A stretch of DNA of 64,000 bases from JACCTI01 sp038237435 (GCA_038237435.1 JBBRYT010000011.1:68287-132286); one strand, 5' to 3'; positions 53,832 to 62,796 are shown, counted from the first letter of the stretch. The notes: generated by a model not told the origin, from the letters alone. Numbers and translations are program-made.

Positions 53832-55841
53832 CTATCCTTTCCGTTTTGACGCGTGCGAAGTCGCTCGGGCAGGAGGCGAGTCGTCGCCAGGAAAAATAAT
53901 GCGGTAGAATCGGGCCGGGTGATTATTGGAGTCGAGGTCTTCGAATTCGAGGAAGCTGCCGCTACTCGTGCCGATCGTTTCGATGGATTGGAAATTGGTA
54001 GGATTTAAATCATTTGAGGCTTCGAGTCGATAAACGCCGGCCTCGGGATATCCCTGGCAGAATATTTTGAAGTTTTGGTTAGGCATCCGAGTCACCGAGA
54101 GAATTTTCGGCGGCGGCAGAAATTGGCTCAACGTGACTTTATTGGTCCCGCTGTAGGCGACGATGAACGTCCCTTTTCCGTCGTTCGTTGCGATGCGCGA
54201 GCCGCTCACGATGTTGCTGAAGGAGCCGGCCAGGTTTGAACCGGAAGTAATGATGTCGAATGTGTCGTCGGGCGAGATGTCATACTCGAAGCCATCGACA
54301 AACGACAGCAGCAGTTTGCCGCCGAGCGTAAGCCCGCCGCCGCTCTGGACGACCTGGTCGAATTGATCGCCCGCACTCAACCCGCCGATCTGCATGTCGG
54401 TCGTCGTCGTTCCGTCCAGGGTTAGATTTCCTTGAAAGGCAAGTTGTCCCGGCGAGTGACCAGGATTCAAGACTGAGCCTTGGATCATGCCGACATCGGC
54501 GAAGGTCGTGCCGGTGCCGGTGAGGTAAGCGCCGCGAAACTGGAGGCCATTCATTACCTGCAGCGTTGTGTGGTATTGCGTGTTCACGCCCGGCTGTCCG
54601 CCCATATCAAGGCCGCCGCCATCAATGAGGGCATTTCCGCTGATGGTAAGACTTGTGTTCGAGGCGTTGCCCGGCGCGCCAATTGATATAGTGCCGCCGC
54701 CAGATGCGCTGTAGTTACCTTGCACGGTGATATTAGAGTTAGGGGGCATCACGTGACCCGCATTCATGTTGGTGAACGTGCCTCCGGTCGGCGTAATCGT
54801 CGACGTCCCGCCACTTGTGAATGTGCCGCCTTGAATACCCTGCAGATTACGGAAGGCGTTGGCACCGAGAAAATCCCTAATCGAGGCGTTTGCCCCGTCC
54901 ACCTTGACAATCGCGTTCACGATCGTGCGAATATCGGCGTTCGGAAAACGCAAGGTCGCCACTCCAGTGGTACTGGTGCCGGTATCCACTTCATATTGGC
55001 CCCCAGTCAGCGTATGCGCACTTGGATCGTAGTTCGTCAGCAATCCGTTGATGGTAAAAGTGGTGTTAGTGCCGTCGTTGGCGCCGAGAAAAATAGCACC
55101 ATTGTTCGTCAAGTCGCTCACCGTGCCAAAGCCCGCGCCATCGGCAAACTGGACGACACCCTCATTGGTTCTGAGGTTGGCGTAGGCGCTCGTGCTGTTG
55201 TCCTGATTGAGAATGCGTGACCCGATACCGGCCACAAAAAGAACGCCCCTATTCGTGATGATGTCGGCGTTATGGAAGGCGATCGTGCCGCCACTGAGCG
55301 CACCGAGGTCGCCCGCTTCAAGTGTATGCGTCGCCACCGTGTAATTAGTAAGTGTGCCGAGGGAGTAGGTGCTACCACCGGCGCAAAAAATTGCGCCAAA
55401 TTCGCCATCACGGCCCGGCGTCGTGACGAAGCCTGTGGAACCCGTAACGGTCAGATTTGTCACGCCGCTTCCCTGGTTATCTAAAAAGAGCCGGTTGATC
55501 ATGGTCAGATTGTGAATCGCCACACCGATGTCCAGGTGTGGGCCATTGAAGAAACCGCCGTTCGGATCCCAGGGGAGCGTCACATCGTAGGTGGTAGGGC
55601 CGCTGTTATTCGGAACGGTGTGCGGATTCCACCACGCGCTGTTGCTCCAATTTCCATTCGAAAAGTTCTGACTACCGTCTCCCAGCCACGTGGAATTGAC
55701 GACTTGCGCGCGAGCCGGCGATGCAAACATGATCGAGGCGATGATCAAGGCGAAGCCGAGAAACATCTTTGCTAACGATGGTGCGAGCGTGATCTGCGGA
55801 ACGGATGCGCGAATCGACTTCTGATGATGAAAGTTTGTCAT
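53832..55841 (-). CDS. Large secreted repeat protein (autotransporter-passenger-like)
   Basis: A 669-residue secreted protein. ATG 55841 follows GAGG; the signal peptide is in SLAKMFLGFALIIASIMFAS (cleavage near ARA). The mature start, STWLGDGSQNFSNGNWSNSA, is typical of repetitive passenger-like proteins. The body (about 60-570) is rich in Gly, Asn and Thr with recurring L-T/I-I-S/N-G segments, predicting a parallel beta-helix. The C-terminal 70 residues (about 595-660) form the same module seen at 501 and 1689, ending A-R-F-Y-R. No beta-barrel domain is present. Possibly surface adhesion; function unknown. Confidence 0.75.
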   Translation of the reverse strand: MTNFHHQKSIRASVPQITLAPSLAKMFLGFALIIASIMFASPARAQVVNSTWLGDGSQNFSNGNWSNSAWWNPHTVPNNSGPTTYDVTLPWDPNGGFFNGPHLDIGVAIHNLTMINRLFLDNQGSGVTNLTVTGSTGFVTTPGRDGEFGAIFCAGGSTYSLGTLTNYTVATHTLEAGDLGALSGGTIAFHNADIITNRGVLFVAGIGSRILNQDNSTSAYANLRTNEGVVQFADGAGFGTVSDLTNNGAIFLGANDGTNTTFTINGLLTNYDPSAHTLTGGQYEVDTGTSTTGVATLRFPNADIRTIVNAIVKVDGANASIRDFLGANAFRNLQGIQGGTFTSGGTSTITPTGGTFTNMNAGHVMPPNSNITVQGNYSASGGGTISIGAPGNASNTSLTISGNALIDGGGLDMGGQPGVNTQYHTTLQVMNGLQFRGAYLTGTGTTFADVGMIQGSVLNPGHSPGQLAFQGNLTLDGTTTTDMQIGGLSAGDQFDQVVQSGGGLTLGGKLLLSFVDGFEYDISPDDTFDIITSGSNLAGSFSNIVSGSRIATNDGKGTFIVAYSGTNKVTLSQFLPPPKILSVTRMPNQNFKIFCQGYPEAGVYRLEASNDLNPTNFQSIETIGTSSGSFLEFEDLDSNNHPARFYRIIFPGDDSPPARATSHASKRKG

Positions 55842-55981
55842 AGTAGTGCCTCAGCGAATAGAGCGGGATCGGCCCTGCAAAAAGGACATTCTTCGAAAAA
55901 ATATTTGGAGTTGGCCGCGCGCGCATCGTTGCCGCACCCGCGGTGAACGCGCCCTTGGCACGTGCGTCACTCCCACATAAG

Positions 55982-58411
55982 ATGAGCGCCGTGGCGCGCT
56001 CGCCGAAAAACACAGCATGGAATGAAGTCTTTGCCCTCGTCCTTTTGGGCGTGGGCACACTTCTTTTCCTCGCCCTGATTTCTTACAATCCGAAGGACCT
56101 GCCTTCCTGGATTTGGTTCAGCAAAGTTTCGTCGCCGAATTCGCCCGCGCAGAATTTCATCGGGCCGCTCGGCGCGATCGTCGCCGGCTTCTGTTACTTC
56201 ATGATCGGCGCCGCCTCGTATCTGCTCGCGGTGGTCTTGTTAGGTTTCGGCGCCGCGAAGTTATTTCATGCGCAACTGCGAGTCTCGAAGCGCGCTGGTT
56301 GGATTCTGCTCTTCATCATTTCCGGCGCGTGTTTGCTGCATCTGCAAACGCGCTTTTTGCGCGACTGGCATTCGGCTTTCAACATCCAGGGCCCCGGTGG
56401 ATTGATCGGTTATTACACCGGCCGGACTTTTCTCGAGCGACTGATGGGTCACGTCGGCTCGATGATTTTGCTCACCGGACTTTACGTCACGAGCATCATT
56501 CTTATGACCGGGCTGCGGCCGATACATCTCGTTAGGCAAACGGTCGCGGGCACGCGCCGCAGCTTGCAAAGTTTCGCCGCCTGGCAACGGGAAAGAAGTC
56601 TACGCGGCGCCGATATGCGCACGCGACTCGATCTGGAAAAAAGAGAGAAAGAGAAACAACAACGGCTCGTCGAAAAACGCCTGAAAAAATTGGGCGCGCC
56701 CGTTCCGGACGCATCAGCTGTTCTCCCGGAAGAGCTGACTAACCGCCCGAAGCCGAAAGTCGTTGATACAACTGCGCTGCCTGACGAGCAGTTGGCGCCG
56801 CGCAAAAAACCATCGCTCGCTGAACTTCGGCGCGGCGAGAAAAAAACGGCCGGCAAAGCGCTGCCCGGCCTAACGAGTCCAAATTGGGACGCGGAACATT
56901 ATACGCTACCCGGTTTCGACCTTCTCGATGAGCACGACGTGGAAGGTCGCGTCGCCGCCGATCCCGCCGAGCTAGAACTAATCCAGCAAACGCTGATCGA
57001 CACGCTGGGACAGTTTGGAATTCAAGTCGCCGCCGGCGACATCACGAAAGGTCCGACGATCACTCGTTACGAAGTTTATCCGGCGAAAGGCGTGCGCGTA
57101 GACAAGATTGTCAGCCTCGAGCGCGATCTCGCGCGCGCGACTCGCGCGGAACGCATCAATATTCTGGCGCCCATTCCCGGCAAAGATACCGTTGGGATCG
57201 AGCTGGCTAATAGTCGCAAAGTAAAAGTGACGCTGCGCGAATTAATGCAGTCGCAGGATTGGATTGAGACAAAGGCGAAACTTCCGATCGCGCTGGGTAA
57301 AGACGTCTATGGGAAAACGATCATCGCCGACCTCGCGCAAATGCCGCACTTGTTAGTCGCAGGCACGACCGGCAGTGGGAAGAGCGTTTGTATCAACGCG
57401 CTCATTGCCAGCATGCTCTACCGTTTCACTCCGGAAGAACTGCGCTTCATCATGATCGATCCCAAAGTGGTCGAGATGCAGATGTATAACACGCTGCCAC
57501 ATCTCGTCATTCCGGTCGTGACCGATCCGAAAAAAGTGCTGCTCGCGTTGCGCTGGGTGATTGATGAAATGGAAAAACGCTACCGCGTTTTTGCACAAGT
57601 CGGCGTGCGGAATATCACGAGCTTCAATGGGCGACCTCCGAAAAAAACGCAGAAAGAATTGGACGCTGAAGCGGAAATGAACGGCGCGCCCAAACCGATT
57701 CGGGAAGAGCCGCCGATTAAAGTCCATCGCGACGACGAGCTGATCATTCCCGACAAGATGCCGTACATCGTCATGATCATCGACGAGCTAGCGGACTTAA
57801 TGCAGACCGCGCCGGCCGACGTGGAAAGCGCGATCGCGCGCATCACGCAAATGGCGCGCGCTGCCGGCATTCATCTCATCGTCGCCACGCAAACACCGCG
57901 CGCCGATGTCGTCACTGGCGTGATCAAAGCGAACATCCCAAGCCGTATCGCATTTCAAGTCGCATCGAAAATCGATAGCCGCGTTATTCTCGATGAAAAC
58001 GGCGCCGATCGTTTGTTAGGCCAGGGTGACATGTTGTATTTGCCGCCGAGCACGTCGCGACTTATTCGCGCGCAGGGCGTTCTGGTGACCGATGAAGAAA
58101 TTCATCGACTGGTCGAATTCGTTTCCGCGCAAAGTCCGCCGGCATTTGATTTAGCGATGCACGAAAAATTACAATCGACTGCGCCGCCGGAAGAAGATGT
58201 CACCGAAGAAGACGAAGAACTGGTCGAGAAATGTCTCGAAATTATCCGGCAGGAAAAGCGCGCGTCTACTTCGCTTCTGCAGCGCCGTCTCCGTCTCGGT
58301 TACACGCGGGCCGCGCGCATCGTTGACATTCTGGAGCAACGCGGGATTTTAGGTCCCGGCGAGGGCGCGAAGCCGCGCGAGATTCTGGTCGACCTCGACG
58401 CCGCGGTCTAA
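55982..58411 (+). CDS. ftsK: DNA translocase FtsK/SpoIIIE
   Basis: About 809 residues. ATG 55982 is preferred over GTG 55943. Four to five membrane helices occupy residues 15-200, then a basic Pro-rich linker (to about 300). The motor has Walker A GTTGSGKSVCINALI near residue 460 and Walker B YIVMIIDELADLM. It ends in the gamma winged-helix domain (SLLQRRLRLGYTRAARIVDI), which in other bacteria reads DNA orientation signals. It moves chromosome dimers at the septum. Two exact motif copies, in opposite orientation, lie in the gene (56528, 56868). Confidence 0.95.
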   Translation: MSAVARSPKNTAWNEVFALVLLGVGTLLFLALISYNPKDLPSWIWFSKVSSPNSPAQNFIGPLGAIVAGFCYFMIGAASYLLAVVLLGFGAAKLFHAQLRVSKRAGWILLFIISGACLLHLQTRFLRDWHSAFNIQGPGGLIGYYTGRTFLERLMGHVGSMILLTGLYVTSIILMTGLRPIHLVRQTVAGTRRSLQSFAAWQRERSLRGADMRTRLDLEKREKEKQQRLVEKRLKKLGAPVPDASAVLPEELTNRPKPKVVDTTALPDEQLAPRKKPSLAELRRGEKKTAGKALPGLTSPNWDAEHYTLPGFDLLDEHDVEGRVAADPAELELIQQTLIDTLGQFGIQVAAGDITKGPTITRYEVYPAKGVRVDKIVSLERDLARATRAERINILAPIPGKDTVGIELANSRKVKVTLRELMQSQDWIETKAKLPIALGKDVYGKTIIADLAQMPHLLVAGTTGSGKSVCINALIASMLYRFTPEELRFIMIDPKVVEMQMYNTLPHLVIPVVTDPKKVLLALRWVIDEMEKRYRVFAQVGVRNITSFNGRPPKKTQKELDAEAEMNGAPKPIREEPPIKVHRDDELIIPDKMPYIVMIIDELADLMQTAPADVESAIARITQMARAAGIHLIVATQTPRADVVTGVIKANIPSRIAFQVASKIDSRVILDENGADRLLGQGDMLYLPPSTSRLIRAQGVLVTDEEIHRLVEFVSAQSPPAFDLAMHEKLQSTAPPEEDVTEEDEELVEKCLEIIRQEKRASTSLLQRRLRLGYTRAARIVDILEQRGILGPGEGAKPREILVDLDAAV

Positions 58412-58430
58412 CCGGGACAATACGAATTTC

Positions 58431-59399
58431 ATGGAAGGTCTCGGCGAAAAATTTCAAAAAGCACGCACCGCGCGCAATCTCACGCTCGAAGAAGCGGCTC
58501 GGATGACGAAGATCAGGCCGGGAAAATTAGCCGAGCTGGAGGCGGAAGATTTTTCGAAGTTTCCCAGCCTCGCTTACGCGAAAGGTTTTCTTCTCATCTA
58601 CGGGAAGTTTTTGAACGTCGATGTCACTCCGTATTTGGAAGCATTCGAAACTTCCGACGCGGTGACAGTGGATGGTTATTCTTACTTACAAGACAACCCC
58701 GCGCCGCCGCCGCGCCGCGTCGAAGTTGTTCCGCGTCGCGCGGCTTCGGGGAGCAAGAGCTCACTGCTTCCGCTCGTCATCGGTCTCGTCGTACTCATCG
58801 TTGGTTTTTCGGTGCTGAAATTCATGATGAATCTGCGCCGCATTTCGCCCAGCCAGCGCGATGCGCAAGCGCTCGCCGCGGCCAGCGTGACTGCGACACC
58901 AATGCCGTCGATGGCCAGCACGATCGTCGCTCCGCGTGCATTGCCGGCCGATAACACGCCCGCGCCTACTGCCCCCACGGCTGCGGTCGCGACACCAATT
59001 TCGCCTCCGATTTCAACAGCTCCGCCAGTGACGACTCCGCAACCTACCGCTGTCGCACAAGCGACGCCGGAAGAAGAGGAAACGGAAGTGCGCCGCGCCG
59101 AGCCGGTCAATCCCGGCGACCTCGCAAAAGCAAAAGTGGCGATGGCCGCGATGTCTCCTTCAGGGTCACCGATAGCTGCGAACCGCTTCGATATTCGTCC
59201 ACTAAAGAAGACATTCGTTAGAGTAACGCTCGACACCGAAAGCGGCCGCTCATCGTTCGAGCGCTGGCTCGATGTGAGCGCGCCAGTGCAATTGCGCGGC
59301 AAACACATCGCCGTGAAAGTGCTCGACCCCGCCGACATCGAGATTCGAAAGAACGGCAAGATCGTCGCGCGCGGCGATACGGACGTTCGGCTGGAATAA
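58431..59399 (+). CDS. RodZ-like helix-turn-helix membrane protein
   Basis: A 322-residue protein. Residues 1-75 are the RodZ-type HTH (GEKFQKARTARNLTLEEAAR; PSLAYAKGFLLIYGKFLNV). One transmembrane helix follows (LLPLVIGLVVLIVGFSVLKF, about 108-128), then a Pro/Ala/Thr-rich linker and a C-terminal DUF4115-like domain. RodZ links MreB to the cell-wall machine. The 20-base gap after ftsK suggests one operon. Confidence 0.85.
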   Translation: MEGLGEKFQKARTARNLTLEEAARMTKIRPGKLAELEAEDFSKFPSLAYAKGFLLIYGKFLNVDVTPYLEAFETSDAVTVDGYSYLQDNPAPPPRRVEVVPRRAASGSKSSLLPLVIGLVVLIVGFSVLKFMMNLRRISPSQRDAQALAAASVTATPMPSMASTIVAPRALPADNTPAPTAPTAAVATPISPPISTAPPVTTPQPTAVAQATPEEEETEVRRAEPVNPGDLAKAKVAMAAMSPSGSPIAANRFDIRPLKKTFVRVTLDTESGRSSFERWLDVSAPVQLRGKHIAVKVLDPADIEIRKNGKIVARGDTDVRLE

Positions 59400-59403
59400 G
59401 ATC

Positions 59404-60768
59404 GTGCCAGCTCAAGCAGGAGAAGCGCCGAAGGTCGGCATGATCAGCCTTGGCTGCGCGAAGAATCTCGTCGATGCCGAGATCATGCTCGGCAGCGTCT
59501 TGCAATACGGCATGCAGATCACCGCCGACGCGACCGACGCGGATGTGCTCGTGATTAACACCTGCGCCTTCATTGATTCCGCCAAAGAAGAATCGATCGA
59601 GGCAATTCTCGATGCGCATGAACAGCGCGGCTTAACGAAACGCGCGGGCCAAAAATTAATCGTGAGCGGCTGCATGTCGCAGCGTTTTTCGCAGGAGTTG
59701 CGCGAACAGCTTCCGGAAGTCGATGCCTTCATCGGACTCGATCAGGTGAAAGATCTCGGTGCAATTGCGCAGCGAATTTTGCGCAATGAAGAAACGCGCG
59801 ACCTGGTCACAGCGCGGCCGACATACATTCCGAATTACGACACGCCACGTTTTCGTCTCACGCCGGCGCACAGCGCATATTTGAAAATCGCCGAGGGCTG
59901 CAACCATCCCTGCAGTTTTTGCGTCATTCCGCAAATGCGCGGACGCCATCGCAGCCGTCCGCCGGCCTCGGTGCTCGCGGAAGTGCGCGCGCTCGTCGCG
60001 GAAGGCGTGAAGGAAATTAATCTCATCAGCCAGGACACCACCTATTACGGAATGGATTTGTGGTCGGAGAAAGCGGGACCGCGTCAGCCGGTGGATTCTT
60101 CGCGCGGGCCCACCTTGTCCGCGCTCTTGCGCGAGATTCAGAAAGTGCCGGGAGAATTTTGGGTGCGTTTGCTCTACACGCATCCGGCGCATTGGAGCGA
60201 CGAATTGATTCACACCATCGCGGAATGCGACAAGGTCGCGCGCTACGTCGACATGCCGTTGCAGCACATCGATGAGACCATGCTTGGCCGCATGCGACGC
60301 GAAACCAGTCGCGAACATATCGAACAACTCGTTAGGCGCTTGCGCGCCGGCATTCCCGGTGTGGCTTTGCGCACGACATTCATCGTCGGATTTCCCGGGG
60401 AAACGGAAACGGAATTCGAAACCCTGCTCGATTTTATTGAGCTCGTCCGTTTCGAACGACTCGGTGTTTTCAAATACTCGCAGGAAGAAGGTTCGCGCGC
60501 CGCGAAGATGCCGGAGCAGATCGCCCTGCGCACAAAGAACGCGCGCTATCGTCGCGCGATGTCGCTGCAACAGAAGATCGCGCGCGAAATCGCGCAATCG
60601 TATGTTGGGAAAGAGCTGAAATTGCTCGTCGATCAACCCCACGTGGCGAGGTTGGAAGCCGATGCCCCTGACGTTGATGCCACGGTGATTTTGGCGGAAG
60701 CGTCTCCCGTCGGCGAATTCATCACGCGCAAAATCAGCGGCAGCCGCGGCTACGACTTGCTCGCCTAG
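59404..60768 (+). CDS. rimO: Ribosomal protein S12 methylthiotransferase
   Basis: A 454-residue RimO. It has an N-terminal UPF0004 domain (VGMISLGCAKNLVDAEIMLG; NTCAFIDSAKEESIEAI), radical-SAM Cys motif C-x3-C-x2-C in GCNHPCSFCVIPQMRGRHRS near residue 167, and the C-terminal TRAM domain. It methylthiolates Asp of S12. GTG 59404 is used. The gene closely follows the RodZ-like gene. Exact motif at 60328 encodes QLVRR. Confidence 0.95.
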   Translation: MPAQAGEAPKVGMISLGCAKNLVDAEIMLGSVLQYGMQITADATDADVLVINTCAFIDSAKEESIEAILDAHEQRGLTKRAGQKLIVSGCMSQRFSQELREQLPEVDAFIGLDQVKDLGAIAQRILRNEETRDLVTARPTYIPNYDTPRFRLTPAHSAYLKIAEGCNHPCSFCVIPQMRGRHRSRPPASVLAEVRALVAEGVKEINLISQDTTYYGMDLWSEKAGPRQPVDSSRGPTLSALLREIQKVPGEFWVRLLYTHPAHWSDELIHTIAECDKVARYVDMPLQHIDETMLGRMRRETSREHIEQLVRRLRAGIPGVALRTTFIVGFPGETETEFETLLDFIELVRFERLGVFKYSQEEGSRAAKMPEQIALRTKNARYRRAMSLQQKIAREIAQSYVGKELKLLVDQPHVARLEADAPDVDATVILAEASPVGEFITRKISGSRGYDLLA

Positions 60769-60884
60769 ATTTGGCGAAGCGGCGCAAGGATCGAAAGTGC
60801 CCAATTTTATGAACGCTTCAACAAGTTAGCGAGTGACAAAGCCACGCGTTTCAGCAAGGTTTTAGTTCGCAGATTCCTACGACG

Positions 60885-61721
60885 ATGAGCGAAACGAACG
60901 AACCGAAAAAAGAGACCGTTCGCATCACTCTACCTCCGCCGCCCGCCAAGACGCCGATGGGAAAAACGGAGCAGGCCGATACCGTGCGAATTAATTTGCC
61001 CGCGCGTCCTCCGGCCAACGGCACCATGCCGGAAGCGCCGCGCCGCGCTATGCCGCCGGTTCCGCCGCCTTCCTCGAGACCGATCCCGCCGCCGCCGATG
61101 GCACGGCCACCGGTTCCGACGCCATCGAGCACTGCGCTTCGTCCGCCAACCCTGGCGCCGAAACCGCCGGTGCCACCTCCCGCTGGCGCCGCGGGCAGGC
61201 CTGCGCCGCCGCCGCCGCCATCATTCGTTAGGCCAAATGTCCCGAGTGCATCTTTAGCTGCTCCGCCGCCGGGAGTGACACCTGCGCCAATTGCGCAACC
61301 TCCGCAGCCAGCAGTCTCGAGCGCTCTTCCTCCGCCGACACCGCCAACCCCGCCGCGGCCGCGCGTTTTGCCGCCGCCGCCACGCACTTTTGCTGGCCCG
61401 CCCTCAAATTATCCGGGCTCAGCCACGCAAGCAGGACCAAAAAAAGAAACTGCGCGGATCAACATCTTACCCGAGCCCGTAGCCCCACGCGCGCCCACAG
61501 TGAAGATGACGAAAACGCAGCCTCTGATGGCTGCTCCCGAGCCGAAAGTTTACACCGCCCCAGTCAAAGTTACTGCCGCGCCAGCAGACGCTCCCGACAA
61601 AGCTTCGCTGACTGAAGTCTTCAACATGCTCGATACGATTCCGATGCCGGTCTGCTGGATCATTTTCGAAATTTCCGCCATCACTTTGCTTATCCAGATT
61701 TGGAACTATCTTAGTTCCTAA
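60885..61721 (+). CDS. Proline-rich tail-anchored protein
   Basis: A 278-residue protein. It starts MSETNEPKKETVRITLPPPP; residues 20-190 are dominated by Pro, Ala and Pro-Pro runs. The motif K-K-E-T-x-R-I-x-L/I-L-P occurs near the start and again near 190. A single hydrophobic segment at the extreme C-terminus (CWIIFEISAITLLIQIW) suggests a tail anchor, leaving the Pro-rich part cytosolic. Low-complexity; function unknown. It lies 2 bases before trxA, hence likely co-transcribed. Confidence 0.7.
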   Translation: MSETNEPKKETVRITLPPPPAKTPMGKTEQADTVRINLPARPPANGTMPEAPRRAMPPVPPPSSRPIPPPPMARPPVPTPSSTALRPPTLAPKPPVPPPAGAAGRPAPPPPPSFVRPNVPSASLAAPPPGVTPAPIAQPPQPAVSSALPPPTPPTPPRPRVLPPPPRTFAGPPSNYPGSATQAGPKKETARINILPEPVAPRAPTVKMTKTQPLMAAPEPKVYTAPVKVTAAPADAPDKASLTEVFNMLDTIPMPVCWIIFEISAITLLIQIWNYLSS

Positions 61722-61723
61722 CT

Positions 61724-62053
61724 ATGGATAACTCAGGGACTGTCACGCTCGACGAAAACAATTTCGAAACCGAAGTAACCAAAAGCGACAAGCCGGTGCT
61801 GGTCGATTTCTGGGCGGAATGGTGCGGACCGTGCAAAATGATCGCGCCAGTCCTCGACGAGATCGCGAAGGAAAAAGCGGGCACGGTGAAAGTCGCCAAG
61901 GTCAATATCGATGAAAACCAGAGCCTTTCTTTCCGCTTCAACGTCCGCGCGATTCCGACTTTGCTCTTCTTCAAGAACGGTCAGGTGATCGATCAGGTCA
62001 CGGGCATGACGAGCAAAAAGGACTTGTTAGGCCGATTGGAAGCGCTGGCGTAA
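61724..62053 (+). CDS. trxA: Thioredoxin
   Basis: A 109-residue thioredoxin with the active site WAEWCGPCKM, cis-Pro in IPTLLFF and KPVLVDFWAEWC at strand beta-3. A general cytosolic disulfide reductant. ATG 61724 is 2 bases after the stop of the proline-rich gene. A palindromic element begins 15 bases after the stop and may end the transcript. Confidence 0.97.
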   Translation: MDNSGTVTLDENNFETEVTKSDKPVLVDFWAEWCGPCKMIAPVLDEIAKEKAGTVKVAKVNIDENQSLSFRFNVRAIPTLLFFKNGQVIDQVTGMTSKKDLLGRLEALA

Positions 62054-62067
62054 AGCAGCGCTTCGGA

Positions 62068-62159
62068 TGTAGGCCATGTCTCCCGACATGGCGGGGTGCG
62101 ATTTGCGAACACGAACATTTCGGGGTCAAACCCCGCCGCGTCGGGAGACGCGGCCTACA
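62068..62159. repeat. Inverted repeat with TGTAGGCC ends
   Basis: Arms of about 30 bases (62068-62097 and 62130-62159) start TGTAGGCC and end GGCCTACA, with GTCTCCCGAC and GTCGGGAGAC inside. Located between trxA and tRNA-Arg. It may act as a terminator or be a mobile palindrome. Confidence 0.8.
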
Positions 62160-62181
62160 GCCGCGGCGCGGTTGATAAGAA

Positions 62182-62255
62182 TGCGCCCGGCGCGGCTCGA
62201 ACGCGCAACCTACAGCTTCGGAGGCTGTCACTCTATCCAGTTGAGCTACGGGCGC
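62182..62255 (-). tRNA. tRNA-Arg (anticodon CCG)
   Basis: A 74-base cloverleaf on the minus strand. The acceptor stem GCGCCCG pairs with CGGGCGC, followed by discriminator A. D-arm GCTC...GAGT, anticodon stem ACAGC/GCTGT with loop CTCCGAA (anticodon CCG, reading CGG), T-arm GCGCG-TTCGAGC-CGCGC. CCA is not encoded. Confidence 0.93.
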
Positions 62256-62363
62256 AGCTTGCGGCGATTATAATAGCGACGCGTCCGCACACAACCGCGC
62301 CCCATTTATTGCAGAAATGGCCGGTTGATTTTCGTCTTCACCCGACTGAAGATGTCCGCCCGC

Positions 62364-62419
62364 TGTAGCCACGGCGCTGTGTCGCCGTGTTTCCGCCTTG
62401 ACGCAGCGAGGCGGCTACA
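62364..62419. repeat. Inverted repeat with TGTAGCC ends
   Basis: Begins TGTAGCCACGGCG and ends GAGGCGGCTACA, about 56 bases, with inner GGCG...CGCC pairing. It lies in the leader just upstream of rplS (start 62436). The ends (TGTAGCC/GGCTACA) resemble those of the element at 62068. Confidence 0.65.
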
Positions 62420-62435
62420 AATTACAAACGATTTT

Positions 62436-62777
62436 ATGAGCAGGATCATCGACGCAATTGAAAAGGAACAGCTAAAGACCGACGTCACGAAATTCAAAGT
62501 CGGCGACGGCGTGAAAGTGCATACGCGTGTGCGCGAAGGCGACAAGGAACGCATCCAGATTTTTGCCGGCATCGTGATTGGCCGGAAAGGGCGCGGGATG
62601 AACGAGACCTTCACCGTCCGGCGCATCTCTTACGGCGAAGGCGTCGAGCGTGTTTTCCCGATTCATTCTCCGCGCATCTCAAAAGTAGAAGTGGAGAAGG
62701 AAGGCCGTGCGCGTCGCGCCAAACTCAATTATCTGCGCAATCGCAAGGGCAAGGAAGCGACTGCGGTTCGCGAATAA
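62436..62777 (+). CDS. rplS: 50S ribosomal protein L19
   Basis: A 113-residue L19. ATG 62436 gives MSRIIDAIEKEQLKTDVTKF; the longer frame from 62325 is not L19. Signature segments: FKVGDGVKVHTRVREGDKER, IQIFAGIVIGRKGRG, ETFTVRRISYGEGVERVFP and RRAKLNYLRNRKGKEA. rplS, rnhB and yraN here follow an order common in bacteria. Confidence 0.96.
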   Translation: MSRIIDAIEKEQLKTDVTKFKVGDGVKVHTRVREGDKERIQIFAGIVIGRKGRGMNETFTVRRISYGEGVERVFPIHSPRISKVEVEKEGRARRAKLNYLRNRKGKEATAVRE

Positions 62778-62796
62778 TCACCGCGCTCTCAAGCGC

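Larger units (their letters stand above)
4789..61233. repeat. Highly iterated 10-mer GCCTAACGAG (uptake-sequence-like)
   Basis: Exact copies as GCCTAACGAG start at 9365, 9913, 9983, 19342, 19408, 31543, 34912, 36005, 42978, 44703, 49054, 50236, 52013 and 56868. As CTCGTTAGGC they start at 18590, 20327, 21012, 21921, 22658, 36702, 39051, 39571, 45865, 46415, 56528 and 60328. Seventeen extend to GCCTAACGAGT. About 20 further sites differ at one base, for example 4790, 13256, 24354, 28432, 30170, 33374, 35457, 43358, 51529 and 61224. Counts are by eye and may miss a few. In coding regions the motif is read as PNE, LTS, LVR or SLG, so it is not tied to one protein motif. Confidence 0.85.

Noticed and set aside
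55955..55983. TTGGCA-17-TAAGAT as a promoter for ftsK
   Set aside because: The -10 box overlaps the preferred ATG at 55982, so transcription would start inside the gene; no supporting evidence for a later start.
59656..60804. A 382-residue open frame antisense to rimO
   Set aside because: It mirrors the rimO codons and has no recognisable features.
4789..61233. GCCTAACGAG as a KOPS-like FtsK orienting sequence
   Set aside because: KOPS-type sites are strongly skewed to one orientation on each replichore; here the two orientations are nearly equal (14 to 12) over 50 kb.
4789..61233. GCCTAACGAG as a protein motif (LPNE) selected at the amino-acid level
   Set aside because: The copies are read in at least four ways (PNE, LTS, LVR, SLG) and also occur in intergenic DNA, so selection is on DNA.
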